Below are positions 24,401 to 39,400 of a stretch of DNA of 64,000 bases, one piece after another. Below the pieces are notes generated by a model that ran no database searches, had not been told where the DNA came from, and saw nothing but the letters and a program-made list of their open reading frames with translations. Within the stretch, counting starts at the first letter, position 1; each line of letters opens with the position of its first letter. Source of the stretch: Acanthopleura granulata (taxonomy: Eukaryota; Mollusca; Polyplacophora; Chitonida; Chitonidae); contig JABBOT010000002.1 of assembly GCA_016165875.1 (NCBI GenBank), positions 27,418,265-27,482,264 on the forward strand. The letters are read 5' to 3'. Position numbers and translations under genes: made by a program.

Positions 24401-27400
24401 GTCCATGTTGGAATTAGCCATTGCCACGATACCCAGCTAACCATTGCCACGATACCCAGCTAACCATTGCCACGATACCCAGCTAGCCATTGCCACGATA
24501 CCCAGCTAGCCATTGCCACGATACCCAGCTAACCATTGCCACGATACCCAGCTAACCATTGCCACGATACCCAGCTAGCTATTGCCAGCTAACCATTGCC
24601 ACGATACCCAGCTAACCATTGCCACGATACCCAGCTAACCATTGCCACGATACCCAGCTAACCATTGCCACGATACCCAGCTAGCTATTGCCACGATACC
24701 CAGCTAACCATTGCCACGATACCCAGCTAACCATTGCCACGATACCCAGTTAACCGTTGCCACGATACCCAGCTAACCATTGCCACGATACCCAGCTAAC
24801 CATTGCCACGATACCCAGTTAACCGTTGCCACGATACCCAGCTAACCATTGCCACGATACCCAGCTACCCACACATGGACTGATACATAAACCCTTTCAA
24901 AACTCAAAACGAGAGAGTGAAATGTACAGTGAATAAACTGAAGCACAACTTGGAAGACTAGTGGCCACAGCCATTTTTGAAGTCACCAGCAGTTTGAAGG
25001 CCAGAGCTTGTGGTGATAATATATGAGTGGTGTACCCTTTTGTCCATTTTCAACAAAATTATGGCCGGTTTTGTTCTGTTGTGTGTACTGTGTTTTGACT
25101 TTGTGGCTCAAATCAGTAGGAGACCTGTAGTGTGGTAGCAGTACTGACAGAAATCTTGTTCCCCATGCAGTTACAGATGTTAGCTAATGTGTAACGATTG
25201 AATTAAACTGGTTTGAAAATCACAAGCAAACCACGGCCTAAATATCAGCAGTGCATGAACTAACACATTCATGTAGCAGCACATACATTACTTGTGCATA
25301 GTGGGCATGTGAGTGAAGGTCTCCAGTCTCATGAAGCCCAGCAGGTATTCATGGTCTATCATTGACTGCTTGGGGTCGACTTCATTTCCTTGTTTGTGTC
25401 CTGATCTTTGTTAGGTGACAGGTCAGGTAGTGTAAATACCTGTGGGATGGCTGCAATGTGAGTCATCAGAACACCGTCTGTCCATTACCTGGCCAGTGGG
25501 GGTCGGAGAAGGGAGACCTACTGTCCCTGTGACCTCTATCAACATCTCCGGTGTCCTAAACTAGAGTGGCCGCTCAGCACAGTGAGTGTGGGATTTGGGG
25601 GAGGGAGGGCGGGCTAGATCTGGCGCTGATGAGTTTTGTTGTACAAGTACAAGAGTTTCATGAAATTGCCAAGAAAGTGGGAATCTGCATACATGTAGGT
25701 GTATTTCTGCAGTCTGATGGAGTCATACTGTGAACGCTGCACGTGTGGATTACATGCTGTATTTAATGGCAAGACCTCACCAACCTTTGTGTGCAAGAGC
25801 ATTGAGAACATGGTTAGGAGCGTTTCTGAAAGGATCAAGAGGAGTTGTGGGTTGTCAAACAGGATGAAGTAGGGGGTGTTACATCGGGCGCAATCAGACC
25901 TGTAATGTCAACACACCCTGATACACCCGCTTGTTTCTGTGTTTGAGTTAGGGGCTTACTTTCCCAGCTGAAGACTCTGTGGCAGCATTGATCGAGAAGA
26001 GGAATTCTGTTTCACAAAACCAGGTTCTTCCTCCCTGCCACATCCTAGACAAACATCAACAGCAGCTTACATTCCGAACAGCCTTGTATAGGCAACTCCA
26101 GTGTAAACGTTCGGTCTTCAATTCAGAACTTCATTTATTAAACATAATTTTTAATTATGACTTATGTGAAACACCTTGCAGGACAACACTTGTTCAGTTT
26201 AAGGTCACCCTGAAGCTGCATTTGTCATCTGGCATGAGTGTTTAAGAAATTGCATGCAAGGACCTTGTACAAACCATACATTTTGTACATGTTGACAATG
26301 TACTGATGGTATTCATATATATTCACACCCTTTAATAAGTTGAGGTCTCATAATATGGAAGATACCTTGGAATTGAAGATGTCTGTTTTAAAAATCCGGC
26401 CGTAAGTACCTGCAGAAAGGCATACACAGGTGTAGGATGTGCCAGTGTCTTGCCGAAAGATGACGAATTAAGATGTGTTGGCCTGAGGCAGGGCAGGATG
26501 AGCATACAGGTCCATGTGACTGTGGAGATGTTGTGAGATAACTGATGAGGGTCCCAGACCACTACCTTAGTCTCTCAGGAGGAACCCACACACAGCAACA
26601 CCTGGCTAATTGACCAGCCTTGTCCACCCCTCACCAGGTTACTGGATAACTACATTACTGGTATTACCTTCAACCTCCATTAGTGATAGAATAGATCTTG
26701 TTCGTGTTCAAACGTCAGAGAAGTCCCAATATCTTTTGATAACTTTTTTGATGGTTGTACATTGCATACATTTTCAAATGTACAACATTGTCATCACTGG
26801 TCTGTATTCATGCCAAAAAGTGTATTTCTTGGCATCATATCCTGACACCCCCTGTAGCCCCAGTGAGCATAGCAGATGAAAACAACTGCTACCATCTCTG
26901 CAAACATGCAATATCCGTTGCCTTTTTTCAGTAAGTTTACATTTTGAATACAAGATAACAGTCAGCGTGTTAAAATGTGTCCGTGTGTATCTGTATGTGA
27001 ATTTATCTAGTACACAAATACATGTCTCTGGATGTTGTACCTATCTGACGGACAGCTGTGCTAATGTTGTATCAAGGGACAAATACGTATGTACACAGAC
27101 TGTACAACTGTCTGTGTTGTATCAAGAGGCAAATACATGTTTCATAACATTTCATTTCCATAGCACAGTTGTCTTAATTATGTGCATTTTAGAAGCAGAA
27201 ACATGCATTAAGAAGCTCTTGATAAGACACATATAAACACATCTGCAAAATCCGTAGTATATAAAGAAGTAAATTCAACCGTAAACGTAGTGAATATTTT
27301 CACGTGACCAAACATTGTACTCAGCGAGTAACATCGTAGCATTGAGCGGGATTCTTCCAACTGCACATATTGAAGGCAGGATAGGTTAGTACAGCACATA

Positions 27401-30400
27401 CTGTCTGCCTGAATGAGAAGACATATGATGTCACCAACAGGGGTGCGTTCCTTTTGTAGGTCAACATGTTAAATACCACTCACCTCCAAAGTGAGAGGGT
27501 GGCGTTCACCAGGAAACAGGGTAAAACTCTGTAAGAAACAAGCGGGCTTGTAATGAATTTGTTTCGATGAGAGGCCTTAATTTTAGCCTTTTTAGTACAT
27601 GTAACTCACATCCTAATGCCATGACATTAATAAGAAAAAACATTTTGTATCATGACCTTCCAATCTGAAGGTCACGACCCACATAATTGCATACTGGATA
27701 AATGGAAATTCCACCTAAATGCAAAGAATTCCCCAGCACAAAACCAAATTCAGTATTCAGCCTCATTGTTTTTACATCATATATTGGCAAATCGTTTATA
27801 TGAAAAACTCTGTTAATGGCAAGGCTTTGAGCCCTGTAGTTTTGGTTAATCTGCAGCTAATCACATAAAATCACATTCTGAAAGACCCATCTGTGTATGT
27901 GAACCTTCTTGATGGGACATCATGTTGGTTGTCACGGGCATCAGCCTGGCTGGAGTTACATGTGTGAATGAATGAATGAACTGCTGTGACTGGGATAAAC
28001 TAATCAGAGTGTCATATAATGTTACATACCATGTCCCAGAGTCCGTGAAATTAAAGTTTCTGAGGCTACTTCTGAAAACTGTTAGCTCAAGTTTATACAT
28101 GTAATTGCAATCTGTTTCGTAAGTCATTAAAATATTGTCATCAAAGTGGTATATTTTTTTACATCATTTAAGATGTGTGAAGTATATAAATACTTCTGTG
28201 TTTTAATATTTATGTGGTATAAGAAAAAATAATAAAAAAGTCACTGGCAGATGCAAAGTTCTAGTTACAAAGTTACATGTATGCTCAGTGTACAATACTT
28301 GTATTAATTACCAAACTGAAAAAGCATTTATGGCTTAATAGTTAATTTTGTATTCTCTTCAGCAGTTCGATTTGTTCATTTCCCTTGCCACCAAAAGCCC
28401 CTGTTATTTTTCAATGTGGAGAGAAAAGAATGACAAATCTCACTGTCTGGAATTGTGCAATAAATTTCAGTATGACTTAAGCTGATAATCAGAGTGATTT
28501 GGTGGCTTCTATCTTTAGATTATACATGTAGTTTCCAATTAACTGAATGTTTAGATTAAATGAAGATATTATTCCTAATATTCAGGGGAAGTTTTCATGA
28601 AGCCTTGCATTTTCCAGATTATTAATTTCCTCTTCCAGAGAAGCTTATTCTACATGATCTATTGGCACTGGTAATTTATTATTCTCTTGTAGGGACCATG
28701 AGTTTGGTACAGACCTTTCAGCTTAACCTGAAAGGCTGCATATATTGCTCGCATTCATGTTTGTTAGGCTTTCCTTTCACCTGGACACGAACATTGTGTG
28801 TTGCTACCTGTTGTTGCTGGGGGAGCTCTGATGGCGTGAACTACAAGTACAAAATATTTCTTACCAGTGACTCATCTCTCTCTTTCAGACAAATGCCTGA
28901 CTGATACATTGCTCTGAAGGTGAAGGGACAGTTTGGGTTGAATACAATAGTAAAGCTCAATCCATTGTCTTCCAAAAACAGTGCTTGTTCTTGCAAAGAT
29001 ACTTGTAATCTATAGCTATGATGAAACTTTTTAGTTGTTTTAAACAAAACTAATGTTTTTTGCCATGCCTTGTATGTGTGAATTGTTCTCTTTCTTTAGG
29101 CCTGGTAACATGTAGAACCTGCTTGAGAGTGGGGTGGGGGAGAGGAGGACGGAGAAGAGGGGGTGGGCATGCTTAAAATAGCTGAGTTTTTATCACTCAG
29201 TTGTGATCAGAATGATCCATCTTTCAGTGGTGAAGTTATTGAAGTACATATAGTACATACATTAAGTATCATGTAATTAATGTAAAATGTTGAAATTAAT
29301 TACCTATGATTTGATGCGTTTTAGGGTGAGAGTCCCCACACTGTGTACAAGGATGAGTGGCTGAAAATGACCCGATACACCAAAACCAAAAGTAAGTTTC
29401 TTACAGGACATATATTTCACAGGTCTTTGAAACGTGTATTTAAAGACATTACCTACAAAATCCTAAATGGACTTAAGATAAATTTTGAATGCTTATCTGG
29501 AAGTGGAGATCAGTTCTGCTGCCAGAATTAATTGGCTTAGTTAATTAAAATATAAATGTAAGTTTTGAGTCGTAAAATTTGATACATGTTGGAAAATGCC
29601 GGATAGGATCATGTATTGCTGTTTACTGTCGTTCAATTCTACCTAAGTGTTGTCATTACGTGCCACAGATCTGTCAGGCTGTAGGCTTCGATAATTCACA
29701 GTTAGCCCCCCATCACGTTTTTGCTATGTCACAAATTTTGTACATCAATGGCCTCATCTACATGTTGTCAACTTTTGTGCGTCATGCATTACACATTCCT
29801 GGGAGGCAACTTTTGTACCATGTGCCTTATGGTTACATCTGTAGCCAATGCGCAACTTAGGGGCAAGTTTTGTGCCATATGCCTTATGGTTACATCTGTA
29901 GCCAATCCGCAACTTTGGAGCAACTTTTATACCTTGTGCCTTATGGTTATATCTGTAGTCAGTCCACAACTTTGGGGCAACATTTATATCTTGTGTTTTA
30001 TGGTTATATCTGTAGCCAGTGCACAACTTTGGTGCAACTTTTGTACCATATGCCTTATGGTTATATCTGTAGCCAGTCTGCAACTTTGGAGCAACTTTTG
30101 TACCTTGTGCTTTATGGTTATATCTGTAGCCAGTCTGCAGCTTTGGAGCAACTTTTGTACCTTGTGCTTTATGGTTATATCTGTAGCCAATCCACAACTC
30201 TGGGGCAACTTTTTTCCCTTGTACTTTATGGTTATGTCTGTAGCCAATGCACAACTTTGGGGCAACTTTTGTACCGTATGCCTTATGGTTGTATCTGTAG
30301 CCATTCTGCAAATTTGGAGCAACTTTTGTACTCTGTGCCTTATGGTTTTATCTGTAGCCAATCTGCAAATTTGGAGCAACTTTTGTACCTTGTGCTTTAT

Positions 30401-33400
30401 GGTTATATCTGTAGCTAATCTGCGACTATGGAGCAACTTTTTACCTTGTGCTTTATGGTTATATCTGTAGCTAATCCGCGACTATGGAGCAACTTTTGTA
30501 CCTTGTGCTTTATGGTTATATCCGTAGCTAATCCGCGACTATGGAGCAACTTTTACACCCTGTGTTTTATGGTTATGTCTGTAGCCAGTGCACAGCTTTG
30601 GGCCATCAGGTATCACACATTTCAGATTCACAGTATTGTACATCATGCCATACACTAATAGCTCTCTCTGATTTACCCCTGTTATATGCCATGCCACATG
30701 TGATTTGCTGATTTACAGGTACAGTATTCAGTTGTTTACAAAGCATGTAGCAGTGATATATCTTACATATATTTTTGGTTATAGGCACAGCCTGTAAACG
30801 GAAGTGTGGTAAACACCATATCTGTCTGGTGGATCAGACCACTGGGGAATCAGACTGTTTCAGCATTCACAGTTTTAGAGAAGGGTAAGTCTTGATGCTT
30901 TTTACAAGTAATTTTTATTGTTTTAACCTTTCAGAAATGATTTTTGTGTCAAGGAAAAAAAGGCATTGTGGACATTGTGGTGTTTTTCAAGGCTCCAATA
31001 GGTGTCCTGCATCTATTATCCTCATCACTGTCATGTGTGTGAAACAAGTAACACACTAGATCTCAATAAGAGAAAGGCATAAATACACAAATTTACATCT
31101 TAAGGCTTAAAACACTGACTTTCATGAAGATAATATCACATCTTCATTGATGAGATGTGTTGAATTCTCACTCTCTATGCTAATTAAATATCACTGGATC
31201 AGAGTAGTGGATGATGTAAACAAGTTATCACTCCAGGGCCTAGGCCATCCTCAACTTGGAGCTACATGCTAGGTCATTAACAGAGGTTTCATCCTAATTG
31301 ATGCCAGGTCATGCATAGTGGGTTCAGTGGGCACATTAATGAGAAATGGAACACTTGTGCTTGACTGATACTAGAGTTTGTGCTTTGTTGTTGAAATAGC
31401 TGTACAGCCTTCTTCCGCTCCAGTCTTGCCCATCATAGGCAGGTGTAGATGTGTGGCCATCGGCCCTGGAGCATAAAATGTATCGGCCACAGCAGACGCT
31501 CGCACATGACGCATTGGGTCAAAATGGAAAGGCAAACAGGTGCAGTGCTAACAGCGCAATGCAGGCTGCGTGTAACAGTAGGCTAGACGTCCAGTAGCGA
31601 TTCCATGTGAGAAAACCTCACTGGCTATTGAACTGTTTGAGCTCTTTGCAAACACCTCGTGTAGAGAAGGAACACAGACAAATACAAGCCTTTATATGGA
31701 GGATTATGATGCGGTAGATTTTTTCTACACATCTGACATGTTTACAGATTGATCAGGCACAAGCTTTGTTTTTTGTTTTATATCATGTAGACTAATACCA
31801 GCCTGATGCTCCGACCTTGTCACCTGACCTGAAAGGCTGATCATCCACAGGCTGTTTTCTCAAATAACTTCGAAGGTGTTGCCTAATGTTCAAATAGGCA
31901 TATTGTTTAATAACAGAAACACAAGTTAATATCACAAAAGGGTCATTCTGTTCCATTTTGGGTTATGTTCATAAATGAAACGTTCTTTCCTCTATATGCT
32001 AATGTTAATGGACCGATGTGAAATAAATCTTATATCACACAGATACTATTGTTTGTATTCCACAGTATGGCGAGTAGCCAGGATTTAGGTACATGTACTG
32101 CTCAAATGCGGGATCCACCCGTCTAAATGCTGAAATGTTCCCCACAAGTGTGGATGTAAAGCAGTGGCGTGCAGTAGGCTGCTATATATTCATGATCATC
32201 TCCATCAGTTTTACATAAAGTCATCCTGTAACATAGATAAAGGGAAAAACAGAAAAGTTTTTCCCAGATCAGTATGAAACGAGCAACGAGGTACTCCAAA
32301 ATCTTGCATTCCATGGAGTTTGGAAGACATTTCAACTGGAAGCTTATGATACAAGCTATGACACAAGCAGAAGCTGTATATTTGTCATGGTATGCTTAGC
32401 TGTTTAACATCACACACAAATTGGCTTTGTTTGTTAAATGTATTGCCTAAAGCTAGAGGAATGTTGCTCTTTCATCACTTACATTCTTAGATTGTTACAT
32501 CAACCACCTTTCCATTAATTATGACGTTTATTTTATTTTTTTTTGGAATTTGCCCTCTCCTGTCTAGTGCAAAAGGCACACGTAATTTCCCTTAACATTT
32601 GTAAGTGCGTTGGAATTGTCTTGTTGGTGTTGGTTACACCACAGAGTGTACTGCATTATAATAAGTGCATGTAGACAGGAATGTTTCGGGGTTATCTTGT
32701 ATATCAAGTACATGTATAAGTGAATATAATTTGAGTAAATGGCACACCTTAGTTTGTCAGATTCAGTACAGCTTTATCTTTTGTTGGTATCTGTATCAGA
32801 ATGTGAGTGTCAGACCAGGTGTGAGAATGGCGGGTCAGAAGGTCAGTCCCAGGTGGCATATTCCCAGTGTCCTTGTCAAAACAGGCAAATTTGAGGGGAA
32901 GCTCAGTTGTAGAGCAGTGTATCAGAGAGATAATTGTATGCTACAGATGTGTGTTGGAAGCTAATTTTTAGTGCCTGTACATTTTTATACCAGTAACAAG
33001 GAGTCTGGCTATTAAGATTGAGTCATGCACAACTTGACTAAGAGCTATTACATGGGCTTATGTGGTAATTACAGCTAATCTAGATCTCCATCAGACAAAC
33101 CCTAATTCTGTAGCTGGAATGTTTACCGATCCCTGATAAAACCCTGTATGCCCCACGTCCCGAGTCCTCTCTGTCAGGTCAGTGATCGGGCATTTGGAAC
33201 AGGAGTTGCTGTGATTTTCCCCTCAGTGAGACCCATGATATTTTGCACCAGCATACCCATAGACCCCCATGTTGTGGCCATGATACCCTCAGCACCCAGG
33301 AGTAGGCTGTGGGTTAGTGGCTAAAGGACATGCCATTCATTCTCCAGGACACAATGTTCTCGTTCAAGACCGGACTTGAACAGAGAATCGGGCGTGAAAT

Positions 33401-36400
33401 TCATGTAAGCAGAAATCACGCATTACAACGAAATTTATGGGTTGTCAGATAGACTCGTGTTCACATGTCAGTCATATCATTTTGAAGTAAATTCACGTTG
33501 AGTAGCAGGATTTCACATTACATGATTCCCCTGCTCTCAGTGCTTGTGATGCCTTAGTCACAGTAAGCATTGGAAGACATTTTGGGAGACATTCTGTGAG
33601 CAGCCCTCTGTTCATTATGGTGTGCAGATCTCTACATCATATGTTTGAAAGTTTGTCATGTCCTTGGTTTACCACAGGCACTCTGATTTCTTCTACCAAT
33701 GAAACTTGCTACCATCATATACTTAAAAATGTGTTTGAGTCTGGAATTAAGCAGTTCAGTAAATAAATACTTTTCCTCAGATATATATTTAGAAAGCTTT
33801 TCTTTGAACCAATGCTAACTTTGATATCTGATGAGAAAAGCCTCCCTCCTGCCATGTACATTCTAGACAGTTCCCTCGAACTCAGATTCTGTAAACAGTT
33901 CCCTCAAACTCAAATTCTGTAAACAGTTCCCTCAAACTCAAATTCTGTAGACAGTTCCCTCAAACTCAAATTCTGTAAACAGTTCCCTCAAGCTCAAATT
34001 CTGTAGACAGTTCCGTCACACTCAAATCCTGTAGACAACCGCTCAAGCTCAAATTCTTTAGACTGTTCCCTCATGCTCAAATTCTGTAGACATTTTCCAC
34101 CAGCCTGTTTTCAGATCCTGTAGATCTGTACATTAACTTGTATAAACATTTAGTAGACTATACAGTGTTTTCCACCCCGTGGTGTTGTGACGATATCCAT
34201 ATCGCCCTACATCAATACTAGCACTTTGTCCTGCCAACAGGTATGTTGACGCTGGAGGCTTACTGAGAATCCCTCTGTCCATTATCCAGTATCCACATGT
34301 TATACCTCCTCCCGCCACCCTGAGTGAAGCTGAAGACATTAAGACCATCAGCCAGATGGGCTCATATTGGTTCTGACGTTTTCCCTGGCTCTGTTCTTTA
34401 ATCAATGGCCCATCAGTTAGATATGTCTGCAGCTATCCTTTAGTGTTATTGACCAGATGGTATGATCAGCTGTGTAGACTGACTAGCATCTTCTGACCCA
34501 AGAGTAATGTGGCCAAAATTACTGGCTGTTTCCATGTTCTCATCAGCTCATGGTGTCCATTGATTTGTTGATATTGATAACGGATCTGGGCAAGAGGGGG
34601 CCTCCAGACAGCCTAACTCTGAGCTTATTGATTCCTGGGGGTCAACCATACCTGCACTTGTGCTGCTCAGACTTAATCAATCCTAAACTAAGTGGTCTTA
34701 AAAACTAGGCTGTGTCTGTAGTTTACCAAGTTGTAACCAAATCTGATGGGCATCGATTTATTGCCAGTAGTTTCTTTGCTTAAAGTGAAAGATAGCTCAT
34801 GTTCTATGTTAAGTTTGCCAAAAATGTTGCACAATATTATGTTTATTTCAGTAAAGTGTTTTTTCTAACAGCTACTACAACAGCGAAAACTGATATTTGA
34901 CAGTGATCCATCAACCAGCATGAAAACCAGCCATTCTGTCTATGTTGTGACGCAATTGTTCTGCGTGTGGAAGACTCTTCCCCCCTGTTGTAAGCTGCTA
35001 AGGTGTTTTGTTGGCTTAAGTATATATGTGAATTTACAACATGAAGTGATCAAGAAACTTACTCCCACCACAACACAATGGTCTGGAAATACTTTGCAGT
35101 GTTGATCACTATTGTACTTGTTATAATAGGGGAGTTTTGAGATCGAACTCTTTAATCTCTCAAAAGGTAAAAAAAATCCTACTGTACCATGTGACCTGTA
35201 TTTCTGATTACATATACTATGACACAGGCATCTAAGAAAAGTTTCAAAAAGGGTTATGTAAACTAGACATACAATAGGGAAAATTGGGGAACTGAAATTT
35301 TTTTTTAAATTAAGAAGCTGCTGATTGAAGGAGAGGTCATTTGTACCTCCCTAACATGGCAAGACTGGTGATCGATAAATTAAAATCAACAAAATTGCCT
35401 GATATTTTTGACAAGTCACATGACACAGCTGAACTCTTTTTACCTTCTACGAAAAAAGAGTTTGAACTCGAAATTCCCCTATTAAAACATATAACATTCA
35501 GTGTGCTGTCCCTGTGTTATAACATGTTACATTGACAGACAACGTCACAGCTTATGAACAGCTGATATCTCCTAGCTCTCTGACTTGTCAGTCCCTCATA
35601 AGCTTGAAAGCATGGGCACCTTCAGATTCCCAGTTGTCAGCACAATAGTCCACACTTTGAACGAAGATAATTCAGCAATGAATTCGTACAATATCAAACA
35701 GGTTTTGACATTCAAGAGAAAAATTTAGAATCTTTTGAATGAACAATACCTCAGTCATGAGCTGTCTTTTACTTCCAAGAGCACCATTTCATGTGAAAGC
35801 CTGTGGAACATTTGCACATACATTATCTTAATTATGTACATAGCTTTGATGGAGCCTGGAAAAGAGCAACTGATATCTTTATGTTTTGATGTTGACCATC
35901 AGTGATAGCTTTGCTGTGATTTAATCAGCCTGGTAATTGGTGAATAATTTTGGCAACCACTTCACTCATGGATTTCTGGTATTTCAGCTACAGCTGGGTA
36001 TCATCGATGCATTCAAAGGCTTTAACATAAAGGTTCAGATCTGAAGTTCTGAAGTTCTGATTTGTGAATAATTTTGGTGGACATCTTTAAAATACTGCTC
36101 ATATTTTAACACCACTAACTTGCTAAAATTCTGATTATACTCAGTCATAACCAGGGTGATTAAGATACTCGTAATGTATTTGTTTGTTGAATGACAGGTA
36201 GCTGGGTAACACTTTGAATGACCCTGTGTCTAATGGTCTTCCACAGCTTCAGACACATGTACATAGTTCAATGGTTTGCTATGAGTAGAGGTAACGTGTC
36301 TTTGTGGCTTACATAAGGCTGCATCATTGTTGTGTACACAGATTTGTATCCATGCACCATGCACAGCTCTCCTTCAAACAAGATGACTTCTTGGTCGTAT

Positions 36401-39400
36401 GTGTTATATCCCTGGTGCCTGTGAGACAGATTTGACCTTGCATACCAGACAGTTATTTTTGTAATGACGGTCATTAAGTACCAGTAATTGTTAACTTGTT
36501 ACATTCATAATTCATGCTCAAGGTCATTCGAAATTGCTTCATCAAAATACAGAACTACTTCCATATTTAATTGAACTGATGTAGTGCCTGTTGAAAATAA
36601 ATCATATCTTCCAAACAGTGTGAATGGCATGTCTCTAGTTCATATAGAAGTCATTCTACAGAAAAGGAATGTATACATGATATCATCATTGCCAAATTTG
36701 GGAAGCCAATTTTTGGAACACTCAACATTGCATTAACTTTGGCTTGGGTCTTGAGCAATACAAGGGCACAAATAAAACCATTCAAATGAATGGTTCTTTT
36801 GAACAAATGAAAGACAGAGATGCCTTGTTAAGGTTTGGATAGGGTAGGCTGTTTCTGAGCTGCAAAGTTTATGATTTTTTGAAATATCTTAGTCCAGCTA
36901 GTTGCAGATTTAATGTGGCATCAGGCCCCAGAATCACAAGTTGTTATTTATTTATTACAGAAACTTTTCTTAAATCTTCATGACAAAAATGAAAACTAGA
37001 TTTTAGGTTCAAAACTAAGGGCAGGAATAATACCACAAGTTAAGATTTGAGTAAAACTTAAATCTGAGACAGCTTCGTGATACTGGGGCCAGTACAAAAT
37101 TGCAGAATAGATTTGTAGTGAATTAGCTTTTCACAATGGACACTTTTTGAGTACTCGTCAATAACTCTTACTTTTCTTGCATGATTGTAAGATTATTAAT
37201 TTTGTTGTATTCCAGGCTGTGCATGTTTTGCAGTGGCTTTATCTTTTATATGTAATTTAAATTCTGTGTCTTATTCTGAGACCATTGTACATGTACACCT
37301 TCTTATCTCATGAAGGCGTGATGCTTCCTCTACAGTGTGACATGTATTTCTTTACCCTGGGTGTTAATGCAGTTTTGATCCTCACATCGTGGTCCCCAGA
37401 GAGATTAACAGTGTGATTTCACAGTTTGTTCACACATCTAGCCAAAAGATTGTGAACATTTGGCCCTACCCCTCCCAACACTGCTGTGAGCCCAGCTTAT
37501 CATGCCCTAATCAGTGATCATAGGCCTCTGGGTCAGTCCTCAACTCTCAGGAGGTCCGTCAGCGATTTACAGTTCTGGGCACTTGTAGCCCAACGATGTT
37601 TTGTAACTATTCATTAACTCTGTTTGACTAGGCGTAGTCATTTTCAGTGTGTGTTATTAACTTCTCTCTCAGACCTTGCACAACTTTATATGCAAAGGTA
37701 ATCAGGAGAAGATCATATGCCTGTGCCATAGGTATGGCAATCAAAGTAATGCAAGGAGGGTATTTCACCGTTGATGCCCTTTGCACATATTTACTGCCGT
37801 AAGTTTGAACACTCATGGCATAGCCTTTTGCGTCCTGGAATCAGTGTTAGGATAAATGTCAAGGGTGATATCTCTAAAAGTACTGCATGTATTCAGTTCA
37901 GTTTTGCATGTATGTTAAATAAGTACAACACGCTGTGTGCATATTAATTTCTGTAAAATACCAAATTCATAGCTTCTTGTGTAGTAGAATCTATGAAAAT
38001 GTGAAATATTTTTTCACAAACTGTTGCTTGTGTTGAGTTCAATTTTACATGCATGTAATATTGTAAAGCACAATAATACAGGGAGAATTGTCCATCGTTA
38101 CTCTACATGTATGTTAATTCCAGACATTGATGTTTTTTTTCATATCGCATGGTAAATGTATATGTACTTTGTGTATTGATATGAAGTTGTACATTCATGT
38201 GTTTCCTACACATTCATTCTCCAATAATAATCACAATGTGATTTCTTCATCGGTCATAAACTTCTTCTGTCCATAAACCGCACTGTTAAATGCATCTGAA
38301 TAAAAAACTAAAAAACATATAAATACTCTTTGACAGGAGATATAATGTGTAATATTTATTACCGATCTTTCACAAATTACTGTTGGGTTTAATGACAGAT
38401 GCTCAGGATGTTCCCTGTATCACACTGAATGACACTTGGGTGAACTGGGTCTGGTTCGTCTTGACCCATGGCATTGGTCATGGTACGTAACTTCTATAGC
38501 CTTGATGATATGTCTCCCTGCTCTCGCTGTTCATGGGGGCTGGATAACAATCAGCAGTTTACGAGGTGTGTTCCTTTAAGACCTCTTCGTCTTCCGTGGA
38601 TATGACACCAAAGGTCGGCGGAATGTACAAGCTACTCTGGTTTGCAATATTCATGAAACTTACCGCTATTATGGAAGTCAAAAATTCTTGAACATGTTGT
38701 TAAAACAATGATCAGATACATTAAGTAAATAATAAATGTTGGGTGAGGTATTTTTCTTTCAGTTCATAGTCCATGACCATGACCATGTCAGTGAAATATC
38801 TCCACAACAGCCAGGGATAATTATTCAAATTTATTTTTAAACTTTATATAATAAGGCTCTTAACAGCAGTCAGCTGCACCTGGTAGTCAGTATTTTCACA
38901 TTCTAATAAGATGGAGGTTGCTAATAGGTGGTATATATTGCTTTGACTATTCAAGTTTTTACTTAATCAGTTGGAATGTCTCTGAATATTGTTTTCTAGT
39001 CCTGTATCTGAAGCCTGTAAAGGTGTGCAAGGATTAGGGTTTGATATGTACAGAGCGACGGAACGTCGTATACTGTAAAGTGCAACTCATTACAACTTGG
39101 TTTGGCATCTTTCTTCACGAGTGACATCCCACTCAAAACACTGCCAGAACTTGCCACATGACAAATCCCATTTTTTTGTGAGTAGAAAATTTGGCAGTAG
39201 CAAATTGTTTTTGTGATTTTCTGTTTTATTATTATTTTTTTGTTTTTTTTTTTACCAGAAATAGTCTGGAAGGTTTGGTGTGAAGATATTCAGCTGGAAA
39301 TGCAGAGAGGTTTTAGGAGTTGGCCATCTGGGTTACTTCTGCAGGCAAATCCAATTGTCCATTGATTTTCTAGAATGTTTCAAATTACTGTTTGGTTGAA

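Larger units (their letters stand above)
21470..29324 (+). other. Testican intron 1
   Basis: A 7.9-kb intron. It holds the 315-bp duplicated segments (22006-22320 and 22938-23250), the 22-bp minisatellite at 24.4-24.9 kb and a purine-rich G-run tract at 29125-29168. No further exon was recognised, although a short unrecognised exon cannot be excluded. Confidence 0.6.

Noticed and set aside
29721..30470. 249-codon plus-strand frame and its antisense over the 57-bp repeat
   Set aside because: Open only because the repeat unit is a multiple of three without stops; it lies inside an intron between phase-compatible exons and is open in several frames at once.
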